The notes beneath the pieces are model-generated. The model saw nothing but the letters and a program-made list of their open reading frames with translations. It had not been told where the DNA came from and made no database searches. A program made the position numbers and the translations under genes. A stretch of DNA of 64,000 bases, from assembly GCF_001591405.1 (NCBI RefSeq), contig NZ_BCUV01000006.1, positions 744,001 to 808,000 of the forward strand, read 5' to 3'. Of this stretch, positions 19,360 through 28,189 are shown piece by piece. The first letter of the stretch is position 1. Each line of letters opens with the position of its first letter. Origin of the DNA: Janibacter terrae NBRC 107853 (GTDB taxonomy: Bacteria > Actinomycetota > Actinomycetes > Actinomycetales > Dermatophilaceae).

Positions 19360-20340
19360 TCAGCCGGCCGCCAGGTCGGTGAGGGCGGCTGCCAGATCAG
19401 TCGTCGTGCGCAGGATCGACACGGCGGACGAGGGCGCCGTCCCCGCCAGCCCGCAGGTCGGCGTGACCACGACGTCACCGAGCGACGCGACGGGCAGGCC
19501 GATCCGCTGCCACGCGCCGACGAGCCGCTCGCTCGCGGTGCGCCAGTCCGTGGGGCCCGACGTCGGCACGGCGCCGGCCCACAGCCGCGTGCCCGACTCC
19601 ACGGCCTCGGCCAGCTGCTCCCAGCCACGCCCACCGAGCAGGGACAGGTCGAGCGAGAGACCGCGGGCGCCGGTCTGGCGCAGCAGCTCCACGGGCACCT
19701 CGCCGGCGCAGCAGTGGACGACCGTCTCGTGCTCGCCGGCGGCGGCGAGCACGGTCCGCACGCCGTCCCGCACCTCGTTGCGCTCGACGGCACGCAGCCG
19801 CCCGTACCCGGACTGGGTCGGCAGCCGGCCCTCGAGCACGGCCGGCAGGCCGGGCTCGTCGACCTGCACGACCACCTGCGCGCCCGGCACGAGGCGCCGC
19901 ACGTCGCCGAGGTGGCTCGCCACGCCGTCCGCGAGCGCCTCGGCGATGTCGCGCCGGGCACCCCGGTCGACGACCGCACGCTCGCCCCGGGTCAGCTCGA
20001 TGCTCGCGGCGAGGGTCCACGGCCCGGTGACCTGGACCTTGAGCGGGCCGGTCCAGCCGTCGTACGCCTCGGCGAGCTCGTCGAGGTCCTCGCGGAGGAG
20101 GGCACGGGCCCTCCCTTCGTCCGCGCCGGGGCGGTCGACGAACCGCCACCCGTAGGGCTGGGTCTCGACGTGCAGGTCGGTGAGGAGCGCCGCGGCGCGA
20201 CCGACCATGTCGGCGCCGACACCGCGGGCGGGCAGCTCGGGCAGATGCGCGATGCCGTCCCCGAGCAGGTCCCGGACTGCGACGACGGCCTCGCGGGGGT
20301 GCTCCCCCGGCCACGAGCCGATGCCGGAGGCGAGCGTCAT
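19360..20340 (-). CDS. MetE C-terminal/UROD-like methyltransferase-family protein
   Basis: A 326-residue TIM-barrel protein resembling the catalytic C-terminal half of cobalamin-independent methionine synthase. Likely zinc ligands are in [10 protein letters not shown] and TPTCGLAG, and the GSWP start and [11 protein letters not shown] strand fit. It lacks the N-terminal half of MetE, so it may be a core-MetE type enzyme or another thiol methyltransferase. It is translationally coupled to mnmA (ATGA overlap), placing it in a sulfur-handling operon. Confidence 0.75.
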   Translation of the reverse strand: MTLASGIGSWPGEHPREAVVAVRDLLGDGIAHLPELPARGVGADMVGRAAALLTDLHVETQPYGWRFVDRPGADEGRARALLREDLDELAEAYDGWTGPLKVQVTGPWTLAASIELTRGERAVVDRGARRDIAEALADGVASHLGDVRRLVPGAQVVVQVDEPGLPAVLEGRLPTQSGYGRLRAVERNEVRDGVRTVLAAAGEHETVVHCCAGEVPVELLRQTGARGLSLDLSLLGGRGWEQLAEAVESGTRLWAGAVPTSGPTDWRTASERLVGAWQRIGLPVASLGDVVVTPTCGLAGTAPSSAVSILRTTTDLAAALTDLAAG

Positions 20341-21443
20341 CCAGCCACCGCCGCGCTCCGCCCGGCCCGCGCGATGGTGCCGGACCCGACGACGCGGGTG
20401 CCGTCGTACAGGACGATCGACTGCCCGGGGGCGGCGCCTCGCACCGCCGTGTCGAGCCGCACGACCAGGCGCGCGTCGCCCCCTTCGCCCAGCACCTCGG
20501 CGGTGGCGGGGATCTCCTCGCCGTGCGCCCGGATCTGCGCGCCCAGCCGGTGCCGACCGGAGGCTGCAGGACCGCACCAGCGCACGTGGTCGGCCTCGAT
20601 CAGGTCGGCGCCGAGCAGGTCGGCCGTCCCGATGAAGACGCGGTTGGTCGAGGCGTCGACCCTCGTCACGTAGCGGGGCTCGCCATCGAGTCCGGAGCGG
20701 TCGAGCCCGAGTCCGCGGCGCTGGCCGACGGTGAACCCGTAGGCCCCTCGGTGCCCACCGACGACCTCGCCGGAGCCCTCGTCGACGATCTCGCCCTCCT
20801 GCTCGCCGAGGCGCCGGGTCAGCCAGCCGCGGGTGTCCCCGTCGGAGATGAAGCAGATGTCGTGGCTGTCGGGCTTCTTCGCCACGGCGAAGCCGTGCTC
20901 GGCCGCCTCCTCGCGGATCTGCGGCTTGGTCGTGTCACCGAGCGGGAAGAAGGCACGCGCCAGCTGCTCCTCGTCGAGCACGCCGAGCACGTAGGACTGG
21001 TCCTTGGCGGTGTCGACCGCGCGGTGCAGCTCGCGCCCGCGGGGCCCGTCGACGACCTGCGCGTAGTGACCGGTGGCCACGGCGTCGAACCCGAGCGCCA
21101 GCGCCTTGTCGAGGAGCGCGGCGAACTTGATCTTCTCGTTGCAGCGCAGGCAGGGGTTGGGGGTGCGCCCGACCTCGTACTCGGCGACGAAGTCCTCGAC
21201 GACGTCCCGGGCGAAGGGGGTGGCCATGTCCCACACGTAGAAGGGGATGCCGAGCCGGTCAGCGACCCGGCGGGCGTCGCCGGCGTCCTCGATGGTGCAG
21301 CAGCCTCGGGCCCCCTCGCGCAGCGTCTTGGCCTCCTTGGCCAGGGCGAGGTGCACGCCGACGACCTCGTGCCCCGCCTCGATCATCCGCGAGGCGGCGA
21401 CCGCGGAGTCGACGCCCCCGCTCATCGCGGCGACGACACGCAT
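20337..21443 (-). CDS. mnmA: tRNA-specific 2-thiouridylase
   Basis: A 368-residue MnmA, which thiolates U34 of Lys, Glu and Gln tRNAs using sulfur passed from a cysteine desulfurase. The ATP-binding PP-loop is SGGVDSAV at 8-15. Cys98 and Cys197 ([23 protein letters not shown]) are the catalytic pair, with an extra Cys at 101. The desulfurase gene directly upstream overlaps it by one base (TGATG), matching the biochemical partnership. Confidence 0.97.
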   Translation of the reverse strand: MRVVAAMSGGVDSAVAASRMIEAGHEVVGVHLALAKEAKTLREGARGCCTIEDAGDARRVADRLGIPFYVWDMATPFARDVVEDFVAEYEVGRTPNPCLRCNEKIKFAALLDKALALGFDAVATGHYAQVVDGPRGRELHRAVDTAKDQSYVLGVLDEEQLARAFFPLGDTTKPQIREEAAEHGFAVAKKPDSHDICFISDGDTRGWLTRRLGEQEGEIVDEGSGEVVGGHRGAYGFTVGQRRGLGLDRSGLDGEPRYVTRVDASTNRVFIGTADLLGADLIEADHVRWCGPAASGRHRLGAQIRAHGEEIPATAEVLGEGGDARLVVRLDTAVRGAAPGQSIVLYDGTRVVGSGTIARAGRSAAVAG

Positions 21444-22627
21444 CAGGCGGCCCCGCTGGCCCGCCGGGCTCGGGCGACGGCCTCGGGCAGGGCGGCGAGG
21501 ACCGCGTCGACGTCCGCGTCGGTGGAGGTCCAGCCGAAGGAGACGCGAAGGGAGCCGCGCGCCTCCTCCTCCGAGCGCCCCATCGCGAGGACGACGTGGG
21601 AGGGCTGCGGGATGCCCGCCTGGCAGGCCGACCCGGTCGAGACGGCCACCCCGGCCGCGTCGAGCAGGTAGAGCATCGAGTCGCCCTCGCACCCGGGGAT
21701 GGTGATGTGGGCGTTGCCGGGCAGTCGCGTGGTGACGTCACCGACCTCCCAGCAGCCGGTGACCCGGATGCCGAGGTCGAGCGCCTGGGTGCCGGCGAGG
21801 AAGCGGTCGCGCAGGGCGCCGATCCGGGCGGCCTCGGCCTCCCGCCGGTCCACGGCATCGGTGACGGCGACCGCGAAGGCGCGGATCGAGGCGACGTCGA
21901 GCGTGCCCGAGCGCACGCCGCGCTCCTGGCCCCCACCGTGGCTCAGGGCGACGAGCCGGGCGTCGCGTTTGGCGACGAGGGCTCCGATGCCGATCGGGCC
22001 ACCGAGCTTGTGCGCGCTGACGCTCATGAGGTCCACGCCGCTCGCGGCGAAGTCGACCGGCAGGTGCCCGGTCGCCTGGACCGCGTCGGTGTGGAAGGCG
22101 ATGCCGTGCTCGTGGGCGATCGCCGCCATCGCGGCGACGTCCTGGACGGTCCCGACCTCGTTGTTGGCCCACATGACGGTCGCCAGGCCGACGGTCTCCG
22201 CGGACTCCTCGATCGCGGCGCGCACGGCGTCCGGGTGCACCGTGCCGCACTCCCCCGGCGCGACGAAGGTCGCGCTCGCGCCCTCGTGCTCGACCGCGTG
22301 GTCGACGGGGTCGAGCACCGCGTGGTGCTCGACGGCGCTCACGACGATGCGGGAGCGAAGGGGGTCCACCGCACGGGCCGCGCGCAGGCTGCCGGTGATG
22401 GCGAGGTTGTCGGCCTCGGTACCGCCTGAGGTGAAGACGATCTCGCTCGGGCGCGCGCCGAGGGCGGCGGCGATGCGTTCGCGGGACTCCTCGACGACCC
22501 GACGCGCGTCGCGCCCGGGCCCGTGCAGGCTCGAGGCATTGCCGGTGATCGCGAGCTGCTCGACCATCGCCTCGCGCGCCGCGGGGGTCATCGGCGTGGT
22601 CGCCGCATGGTCGAGGTAGGTGGTCAC
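21443..22627 (-). CDS. Cysteine desulfurase (NifS/IscS class V aminotransferase)
   Basis: A 394-residue PLP enzyme that removes sulfur from cysteine as a protein persulfide. The PLP lysine is Lys207 in [12 protein letters not shown] and the persulfide Cys is Cys335 in [11 protein letters not shown]. The YLDHAATTP start is typical. It is first in an operon with mnmA, so tRNA thiolation is a likely destination for the sulfur, alongside Fe-S assembly. The start is the GTG at 22627, with leaderless -10 TAGACT 6 nt upstream. Confidence 0.95.
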   Translation of the reverse strand: MTTYLDHAATTPMTPAAREAMVEQLAITGNASSLHGPGRDARRVVEESRERIAAALGARPSEIVFTSGGTEADNLAITGSLRAARAVDPLRSRIVVSAVEHHAVLDPVDHAVEHEGASATFVAPGECGTVHPDAVRAAIEESAETVGLATVMWANNEVGTVQDVAAMAAIAHEHGIAFHTDAVQATGHLPVDFAASGVDLMSVSAHKLGGPIGIGALVAKRDARLVALSHGGGQERGVRSGTLDVASIRAFAVAVTDAVDRREAEAARIGALRDRFLAGTQALDLGIRVTGCWEVGDVTTRLPGNAHITIPGCEGDSMLYLLDAAGVAVSTGSACQAGIPQPSHVVLAMGRSEEEARGSLRVSFGWTSTDADVDAVLAALPEAVARARRASGAA

Positions 22628-22633
22628 ACAGAG

Positions 22634-22639
22634 AGTCTA
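22634..22639 (-). promoter_or_regulatory. Predicted leaderless -10 box for the desulfurase-mnmA operon
   Basis: The minus strand reads TAGACT, 6 nt before the GTG at 22627. Confidence 0.5.
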
Positions 22640-22719
22640 CGGAAGCCCGGACACCGGGAATGAACGCCACCGGACCGAGGTTGCCCCCCAGGGTGCACGG
22701 GTCGAGCCGAGGAGGTCAG

Positions 22720-24201
22720 GTGACGGGTGGGACCACCGCGGTCGCGGACCCTGGGCACGTCCTCTCCGACGCCCAGCGACGACGCGTCCTCGCAGTGCTC
22801 CTCGTGGCGATCTTCATGTCGCTCGTCGGGGTGAGCATCGTCAACGTCTCCGTCCCCTCCATCCAGTCAGGTCTGGGAGCCACCGACTCCGACGTCCAGT
22901 GGGTCCTGTCCGGCTACGCGCTCACCTTCGGCGTCGTCCTCGTCGCCGCCGGACGGGCCGGCGACCTGCTGGGTCGCGGCGGGGTCTTCATGATCGGCGT
23001 CGCGACCTTCACCCTGGCCTCGCTCGCCGCCGGCCTGGCGCCGGACGCCACCTGGCTCAACATCGCCCGCCTCGTCCAGGGAGTCGGGTCGGGCCTGATC
23101 AACCCCCAGGGCATCGGCATGATCCAGCAGTACTTCCGCGGCGACGAGCGGGGGCGGGCCTTCGGGCTCTTCGGCAGCACCGTCGGGGTGGCCGTCGGCA
23201 TCGGTCCGGTGATCGGCGGGCTGCTCATCGGCGCGGGCGGCCCGGAGATCGGGTGGCGCCTGACCTTCCTCATCAACCTGCCGGCCGGGCTGCTCTGCCT
23301 CGTGCTGGCCTTCCTGTGGTTCCCGAGGCCCCTGCTCCACCGTCCGACCGGCACGACCCGCGCGGACGGGGTCTGGCGCTCGCTCGACCCGGTGGGGTCA
23401 CTGCTCCTCGGCCTCGCCGTCCTGGCGACGATGCTCCCCTTCGTCGAGGGGGGCTCCTCGGCCTGGTTCTGGCTCACCCTGCCGGCGGGTCTGGTCCTGG
23501 GCTGGGGCTGGGTGCGCTGGGAGCGCCACCACCGCGACCGCGGGCGCAGCCCGATGGTCGACCTGCAGATCTTCACCATCCGCAGCTTCACCCGGGGCAG
23601 CATCATCGCGCTGCTCTACTTCCTCGGCATGACGAGCATCTGGGTGCTCGTCGCCCTCTACTTCCAGGTCGGCACGGGCAGGTCCGCGCTGCAGACCGCC
23701 CTGGTGGGCGTGCCGGCGGCACTGACGGCCGCGGCGGCCTCGGGATGGGCCGGGCGGCGGGTGGCGCTCCACGGCCACCGAGTCGTCATCGCAGGCCTGG
23801 TCCTGGCGCTCCTCGGTGTCCTGACGAGCATCGTCGTCGTGCAGCTGCGGGCGGGTGGGCACCTCAGCGAGTGGTGGCTGGTCGCCAGCCTCGTCCTCGT
23901 CGGCGCCGCGCAGGGCTCCGTCATCAGCCCCAACCAGACCCTGGCCCTGGCCGAGGTGCCGCTCGAGTACGCCGGCAGCTCCGGGGCCGTCATGCAGACC
24001 GGGCAGCGGATCGGCACCTCCATCGGCATCGCGGTGATCACGTCCGCGGCCTTCGCCGTGCTCGGTGCGAGCGGCAGCTGGACGACCGCGATGAGCGTCG
24101 CGCTGGGTCTGATCGCGGTCGTCGTGCTCGTGGCCCTGGCCTTCGCGGTGGGCGACCTGCGTGGCCGCCGTCCCGAGACGGGTCCTCGCGCGTCTAGCTG
24201 A
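22720..24201 (+). CDS. MFS drug exporter, DHA2 (EmrB/QacA) type
   Basis: A 493-residue multi-span transporter, probably 14 helices. Visible are the first helix with VSIVNVSVPSIQ, motif A-like GRAGDLLGRGG, and motif C-like GSTVGVAVGIGPVIGGLLIG in helix 5. It is expected to export drugs or metabolites using the proton gradient; the substrate is unknown. The GTG at 22720 is preferred because AGGAGG lies 4 nt upstream; an in-frame ATG at 22660 has no comparable signal. Its 3' end overlaps the convergent secreted-protein gene by 8 bp. Confidence 0.88.
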   Translation: MTGGTTAVADPGHVLSDAQRRRVLAVLLVAIFMSLVGVSIVNVSVPSIQSGLGATDSDVQWVLSGYALTFGVVLVAAGRAGDLLGRGGVFMIGVATFTLASLAAGLAPDATWLNIARLVQGVGSGLINPQGIGMIQQYFRGDERGRAFGLFGSTVGVAVGIGPVIGGLLIGAGGPEIGWRLTFLINLPAGLLCLVLAFLWFPRPLLHRPTGTTRADGVWRSLDPVGSLLLGLAVLATMLPFVEGGSSAWFWLTLPAGLVLGWGWVRWERHHRDRGRSPMVDLQIFTIRSFTRGSIIALLYFLGMTSIWVLVALYFQVGTGRSALQTALVGVPAALTAAAASGWAGRRVALHGHRVVIAGLVLALLGVLTSIVVVQLRAGGHLSEWWLVASLVLVGAAQGSVISPNQTLALAEVPLEYAGSSGAVMQTGQRIGTSIGIAVITSAAFAVLGASGSWTTAMSVALGLIAVVVLVALAFAVGDLRGRRPETGPRASS

Positions 24202-25126
24202 CCGAGACGTGCACGTGGTCGTAGTGGTTCTGCGTCGGGTCGCCCCGGTCCTCCATCATGTTGGAGCTGCCGTTGGGGTACCAGATGCGCTGCTGCCAGA
24301 TGATGTACGTGATGTTGAGCTCGCCGGCGTGCTGCTGCAGCCAGGCGTTGACCTGGTCGCCGCGGGCACCGGTCACCATGATGTCGACGGCGCGGCCGCT
24401 GCCGTGGTCGCCGGGGTCGCCGGCGCGGTAGCCACCGATGTCGGTCATGTCGGGGAACTGCGTGCGCACGGCCGAGTAGACCTTCTGCGCGTTGGGACCC
24501 AGCCCCAGCCCGGCGGCCTCGGAGGCGTAGTTGCTCGTCGTGACCGACCCCGTCTGCGGGGCCTGCGACTCCTCGTCGGCGGTCTGCGTCTCCGGGTCGG
24601 CCTCGGGCTGCTCCTGCGGGGCCTCCTCGACCGGCGCCTCCTCGACCGGCGCTTCCTCGGCGGGGGGCTCCTGCGCCGTCTCCTCGGTGTCCGTCGCGGT
24701 CTGCGCGACAGGCTCCGGCTTCGGCTTCGGCTTCGGTGCCGGCTTGACGACGGCGTCGACCGCGAGGGCGCCGGAGGCGTCGTGGACCTCGCCGGCGTCG
24801 CCGGGCGTGGGGGCCGTGACGGCAGCCGTCGTGCGCGACGCGGAGCGGGAGGGGGCCGACTCGTCGCCCCGTCCGTTAAGGAGGGCCCGGACCTGCGCGG
24901 CGGTGGCGTCGGCAGGTGCGGCCGCAGACGCCTGCGGGCCGGTGCCCTGGGCGAAGCTCGGCGCGATGACGAAGGCGCCGGAGCCCAGGACGATGCCGAC
25001 CCCGGCGACGGCCTTCGCGGCGGCGCGGGCGCCGCTGCTGCCGACCGACGAGGGCAGGGTGCTCATACGGGTCAGCGGTCCGCGGCGGGGGCTGCCGTGC
25101 CGGCTGACGTATCGGGTGGTGCTCAC
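24194..25126 (-). CDS. Secreted protein with ARB_07466-like C-terminal (M15-peptidase-related) domain
   Basis: A 310-residue exported protein. The basic N-terminus leads to a hydrophobic helix near residues 35-57. A long Pro/Glu/Ala spacer follows, with a KPKPKP run and EEAPV repeats (about 120-170). The last about 110 residues match the domain seen after NlpC/P60 or alone in actinobacterial cell-wall proteins: GGYRAGDPGDHGSGRAVDIMV and NHYDHVHVSVS, with the His/Asp/His pattern of a zinc site. A role at the peptidoglycan is likely but not shown. The GTG at 25126 has the SD AGAGG. Confidence 0.75.
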   Translation of the reverse strand: MSTTRYVSRHGSPRRGPLTRMSTLPSSVGSSGARAAAKAVAGVGIVLGSGAFVIAPSFAQGTGPQASAAAPADATAAQVRALLNGRGDESAPSRSASRTTAAVTAPTPGDAGEVHDASGALAVDAVVKPAPKPKPKPEPVAQTATDTEETAQEPPAEEAPVEEAPVEEAPQEQPEADPETQTADEESQAPQTGSVTTSNYASEAAGLGLGPNAQKVYSAVRTQFPDMTDIGGYRAGDPGDHGSGRAVDIMVTGARGDQVNAWLQQHAGELNITYIIWQQRIWYPNGSSNMMEDRGDPTQNHYDHVHVSVS

Positions 25127-25174
25127 AGGGGACCTCTGGGTGGGGATCAGTGGATGACCAAGCGATCGTCGGCA

Positions 25175-25204
25175 ACTGTAACGGCAAATGTCACGATTTG
25201 GTAA
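25175..25204 (-). promoter_or_regulatory. Promoter with embedded direct repeat upstream of the secreted protein gene
   Basis: The minus strand shows TTTACC, 18 nt, then TACAGT. In plus-strand coordinates TGTAAC (25177-25182) and TGTCAC (25189-25194) form a direct repeat with 12-bp period inside the promoter, a likely regulator site. The local A+T content is higher than its surroundings. Confidence 0.45.
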
Positions 25205-25209
25205 ACCCA

Positions 25210-25256
25210 CGACGAAGGGGGCCGCGCACCCGACGGTGCGCGGCCCCCCTTCGTCG
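25210..25256. terminator. Terminator hairpin downstream of etfBA with inverted CGAAGGGGG pair
   Basis: Arms of 21 and 22 nt (one-base bulge) flank a CGAC loop, with stem CGACGAAGGGGG-CCGCGCACC. It is placed after the etfA stop (25271) on the minus strand and before the next promoter. Confidence 0.8.
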
Positions 25257-25270
25257 GGAGTGACGGGAGG

Positions 25271-26221
25271 TCACTTGCCCTTGACGGCCTCCGTGGCCTG
25301 CGGGAGGACCTGGAAGAGGTCGCCCACGACACCGAAGTCGACGAGCTCGAAGATCGGGGCCTCCTCGTCCTTGTTGATCGCGACGATCGTCTTGGACGTC
25401 TGCATGCCGGCGCGGTGCTGGATCGCACCGGAGATGCCCGCGGCGACGTACAGCTGCGGGGAGACCTGCTTGCCGGTCTGGCCGACCTGCGAGGTGTGCG
25501 GGTACCAGCCGGCGTCGACCGCGGCGCGCGAGGCGCCGACGGCGGCACCGAGGGCGTCCGCGAAGGTCTCGACCGGGGCGAAGTCCCCGCCCGTGCCACG
25601 ACCACCGGAGACGACGATGGCCGCCTCGGTGAGCTCGGGGCGACCGGTGGCCTTCTTCGGCTCGGCGGCCGTGACCTTGGCGGCCTTCGCGCCGTCGGAG
25701 ATGGTGACGGAGAGCTCCTCGAAGGCACCCGCGCCGTTGGCCTGCTCCGGCGCGGCGGAGTTGGGCTTGACGCAGATGATCGGGGTGCCCTTGGTGACCT
25801 TCGCCTGGACGGTGTAGCTGCCAGCGAAGACCGACTGGGTGGTGACCGGCCCGTCAGGACCGGCCTGGACGTCGACGGCGTCGGTGATCAGACCCGACTC
25901 GGTCTTGACGGCCAGGCGCGCACCGATCTCCTTGCCGGAGGCGCTGCTCGGGATGAGCACCGCGGCGGGCTGCTTCTCCTGGACCAGCTGCGCGAGGATC
26001 TCGGCCTGGGGGGCGACGAGGTGCTCGACCGCGGCCGGGTCGGAGACGGCGTAGATCTTCTCGGCGCCGTAGCGCGCGAGGAGGTCCGTGGCGGTCTCGG
26101 CGCCGGGGCCGATGAAGACGGCGGAGGGCTCACCCAGCCGGCGGGCGATGGTCAGCATCTCCGCGGCGGGCTTCTTCACCTCACCGTTTGCGTGGTCGAC
26201 GAGGACGAGGACTTCAGCCAT
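25271..26221 (-). CDS. etfA: Electron transfer flavoprotein alpha subunit
   Basis: A 316-residue EtfA. The C-terminal FAD-binding signature is present: SRAAVDAGWYPHTSQVGQTGKQVSPQLYVAAGISGAIQHRAGM, then IVAINKDEEAPIFELVDFGVVGD. With EtfB it passes electrons from acyl-CoA dehydrogenases to the respiratory chain. It lies 31 bp downstream of etfB in the same operon and fits the fatty-acyl/CoA metabolism elsewhere in the window. Confidence 0.96.
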   Translation of the reverse strand: MAEVLVLVDHANGEVKKPAAEMLTIARRLGEPSAVFIGPGAETATDLLARYGAEKIYAVSDPAAVEHLVAPQAEILAQLVQEKQPAAVLIPSSASGKEIGARLAVKTESGLITDAVDVQAGPDGPVTTQSVFAGSYTVQAKVTKGTPIICVKPNSAAPEQANGAGAFEELSVTISDGAKAAKVTAAEPKKATGRPELTEAAIVVSGGRGTGGDFAPVETFADALGAAVGASRAAVDAGWYPHTSQVGQTGKQVSPQLYVAAGISGAIQHRAGMQTSKTIVAINKDEEAPIFELVDFGVVGDLFQVLPQATEAVKGK

Positions 26222-26252
26222 GTCTATTGCTCCTTGATGTCCGGGTCGTCGA

Positions 26253-27032
26253 TCAGACGAACTTGTTGGTGGTCAGGAACTCGGCGAGCTTCGTGCCGCC
26301 GTCACCCTCGTCGGTGACGATCGTGCCCTGCTCGCGCGGGGGACGCTTGGTCGTGGACTCCACGGCGGTCCAGGCGTTGGCGAGGCCGACCTGGCCGGCG
26401 TCGACGCCGAGGTCGGCGAGACCCCACTGCTCGACCGGCTTCTTCTTCGCGGCCATGATCCCCTTGAAGGAGGGGTAGCGCGGCTCGTTGATCTGGTCGG
26501 TGACCGAGATCAGCGCCGGGAGCGTGGCCTCGACGGTCTCGCTCGCGGTGTCGCCGTCGCGCCGCATGCGGGCGACGCCGCCGTCCACGGTCAGCTCGGA
26601 GGCGTACGTGACCTGCGGCAGGCCGAGGCGCTCGGCGAGCATCGCCGGGACGACACCCATGGTGCCGTCGGTGGAGGCCATGCCGGTGAGGACGATGTCC
26701 GGCGTACCGATCTTCTTGATCGCCTCGGCGAGGATCAGCGAGGTGGCCAGGGCGTCGGAGCCGGCGATCGCGTCGTCGGAGACGTGCACGCCCTTGTCCG
26801 CACCCATCTGGAGGGACTTCTTGACGGCCTCGGCGGCGTTGGCCGGGCCGACGGTCAGCACCGTGACCTCGCCCTCGCCGGCCTCCACCAGCTGCAGGGC
26901 CTGCTCGACGGCGTACTCGTCGAGCTCGGACAGCAGACCGTCCACGCCCTCGCGGTCGGTCGTGTTGTCCTCGTTGAATCCGCGGTCGGACTGTGCGTCC
27001 GGAACGTACTTCACGCAGACGACGATGTTCAT
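26253..27032 (-). CDS. etfB: Electron transfer flavoprotein beta subunit
   Basis: A 259-residue EtfB. MNIVVCVKYVPD, DEYAVEQALQL and VLTGMASTDGTMGVVPAMLAERLGLP mark the AMP-binding fold and the recognition loop region. It forms a heterodimer with EtfA. The start is ATG 27032 with an AGGA-type SD in GGAAGAGGA. A promoter-like TTGGTG-N18-TAGCGT lies at 27137-27166, predicting a leader of about 100 nt. Confidence 0.96.
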   Translation of the reverse strand: MNIVVCVKYVPDAQSDRGFNEDNTTDREGVDGLLSELDEYAVEQALQLVEAGEGEVTVLTVGPANAAEAVKKSLQMGADKGVHVSDDAIAGSDALATSLILAEAIKKIGTPDIVLTGMASTDGTMGVVPAMLAERLGLPQVTYASELTVDGGVARMRRDGDTASETVEATLPALISVTDQINEPRYPSFKGIMAAKKKPVEQWGLADLGVDAGQVGLANAWTAVESTTKRPPREQGTIVTDEGDGGTKLAEFLTTNKFV

Positions 27033-27136
27033 CGGCGAATCGTCCTCTTCCTGGGTGAGGGGGCTGGATACCGGGCGATGCTCCCACCGGTCCCGCTGCG
27101 TGCAGCCGGCGGTGCGGGGAGAGTCCCAGTCCGCTC

Positions 27137-27166
27137 ACGCTATCCAGCGGGGTGACCGACCACCAA
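27137..27166 (-). promoter_or_regulatory. Predicted etfBA promoter
   Basis: Minus-strand TTGGTG (27161-27166) and TAGCGT (27137-27142) are separated by 18 nt. The 174-bp gap 27033-27206 otherwise holds only the leader. Confidence 0.45.
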
Positions 27167-27206
27167 CGCGGGGCAGGGTGCCCTTCGCCACATGTCCCCG
27201 GGAGGA

Positions 27207-27533
27207 TCACCCTGCGGCGTTCTCCAGGACGTGGAAGGAGGGCTCCTCGTACGGGTGCGAGGAGCGCAGTGCCGCAACGACATCCGCGCGCAGCGACCTC
27301 GGGAAGGTGACCTCTGCGCGGTCCTCGACCACGCGCTCCGGGCGGCCGACGGCACCGATGGTCGGGTTCGCCGTTCCCACGGGGCGGAACCTCCCTTCGC
27401 CCCTCACGACGAAGGCGCACTCGCGGTACTCCCCCACCGCACCCGCGCCGACGGCGAAGAGCGCGGCGAGGACCTCCTCGGTCGCGTCGACCGGGATGTG
27501 CACGACGAGGACGTCGAGGGGTTCGCGGGCCAT
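27207..27533 (-). CDS. Stand-alone NIF3-insert-like (YqfO/CutA-fold) protein
   Basis: A 108-residue protein resembling the domain inserted in the middle of YqfO-type NIF3 proteins, and PII/CutA-like trimer folds: VHIPVDATEEVLAALFAVGAGAVGEYRECAFVVRGEGRFRP, then GRPERVVEDRAEVTFP and HPYEEPSFHV. The NIF3 metal-binding flanks are absent, so only the insert-like module is encoded. Function unknown. It is the last gene of a five-gene minus-strand operon. Confidence 0.7.
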   Translation of the reverse strand: MAREPLDVLVVHIPVDATEEVLAALFAVGAGAVGEYRECAFVVRGEGRFRPVGTANPTIGAVGRPERVVEDRAEVTFPRSLRADVVAALRSSHPYEEPSFHVLENAAG

Positions 27534-27534
27534 G

Positions 27535-28176
27535 TCACCAGCCCTCCGGCAGGTCGAGCTCGCCGGCGGCCACGGGGACGGGCCGACGGTGCCGGAGGAC
27601 GCGGGCGGGCACCCCGCCGAGGACGACGAAGGGGGGATGCGCCCCGCGGACGACGGCGCCGGCCCCGACGACGCTGTGGTCGCCGATGTCGGTGCCGCGG
27701 GTGATGACGCACTTGGTCCCGACCCACACGTCGTCGCCGACGCGGACCGGGGACTTGACGATGCCCTGGTCCTTGATCGGGGTCGTCAGGTCGGTAGTGA
27801 CGTGGTCGAAGTCGCAGACGTACACGTCGTCGGCGAAGAGGCAGGCCTCCCCCACCTCGATGTCGAGCCAGGTGTTGAAGGTGTTGCGGATCCCGATGAC
27901 CGTCTTGGCGCCGATGCGCAGCGTGCCCTCGTGGGCGCGCAGCGCGGACCCCCCGCCGATGTGCGTGTACGCGCCGATGATGAGGCGCGCGGTCCCCGGC
28001 GCGACCTGGAGCTGCACGTCCGGGCCGATGAAGCACGGCCCCTCGAAGACGAGGCCAGGGGTGCGGGCGCGGGCCCGGACCATGCGCAGGTAGCCGAGGA
28101 CGTGGTGGTGGCTCCAGGCCCGGTTGGCGACCACCCACCGGGTCCAGTGCCACCACGTGAGGCGGTCCTGCGCCAT
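27535..28176 (-). CDS. Left-handed beta-helix acyltransferase (WbbJ/LacA-like)
   Basis: A 213-residue protein with hexapeptide-repeat rungs (LIIGAYTHIGGGSALR, LRIGAKTVIGIRNTF, VRVGDDVWVGTKCVITRGTDIGDHSVVGAGAVVRG), as in acetyl/acyltransferases acting on sugars or surface polymers. The active-site His region may be FDHVTTDL. The acceptor is not known. It sits between a methyltransferase gene and the NIF3-insert gene, 13 bp downstream of the former. Confidence 0.8.
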   Translation of the reverse strand: MAQDRLTWWHWTRWVVANRAWSHHHVLGYLRMVRARARTPGLVFEGPCFIGPDVQLQVAPGTARLIIGAYTHIGGGSALRAHEGTLRIGAKTVIGIRNTFNTWLDIEVGEACLFADDVYVCDFDHVTTDLTTPIKDQGIVKSPVRVGDDVWVGTKCVITRGTDIGDHSVVGAGAVVRGAHPPFVVLGGVPARVLRHRRPVPVAAGELDLPEGW

Positions 28177-28189
28177 CAGTGCGGGCCGG

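Noticed and set aside
24600-24760. Short tandem repeats resembling a repeat array
   Set aside because: They encode EEAPV and KPKPKP spacer repeats of an exported protein; too short and degenerate for CRISPR or a VNTR of note.
25127-25209. c-di-AMP (ydaO-type) riboswitch upstream of the secreted cell-wall-type gene
   Set aside because: The leader from the predicted start site is about 40 nt, far too short for the ydaO fold, and its conserved segments are not visible.
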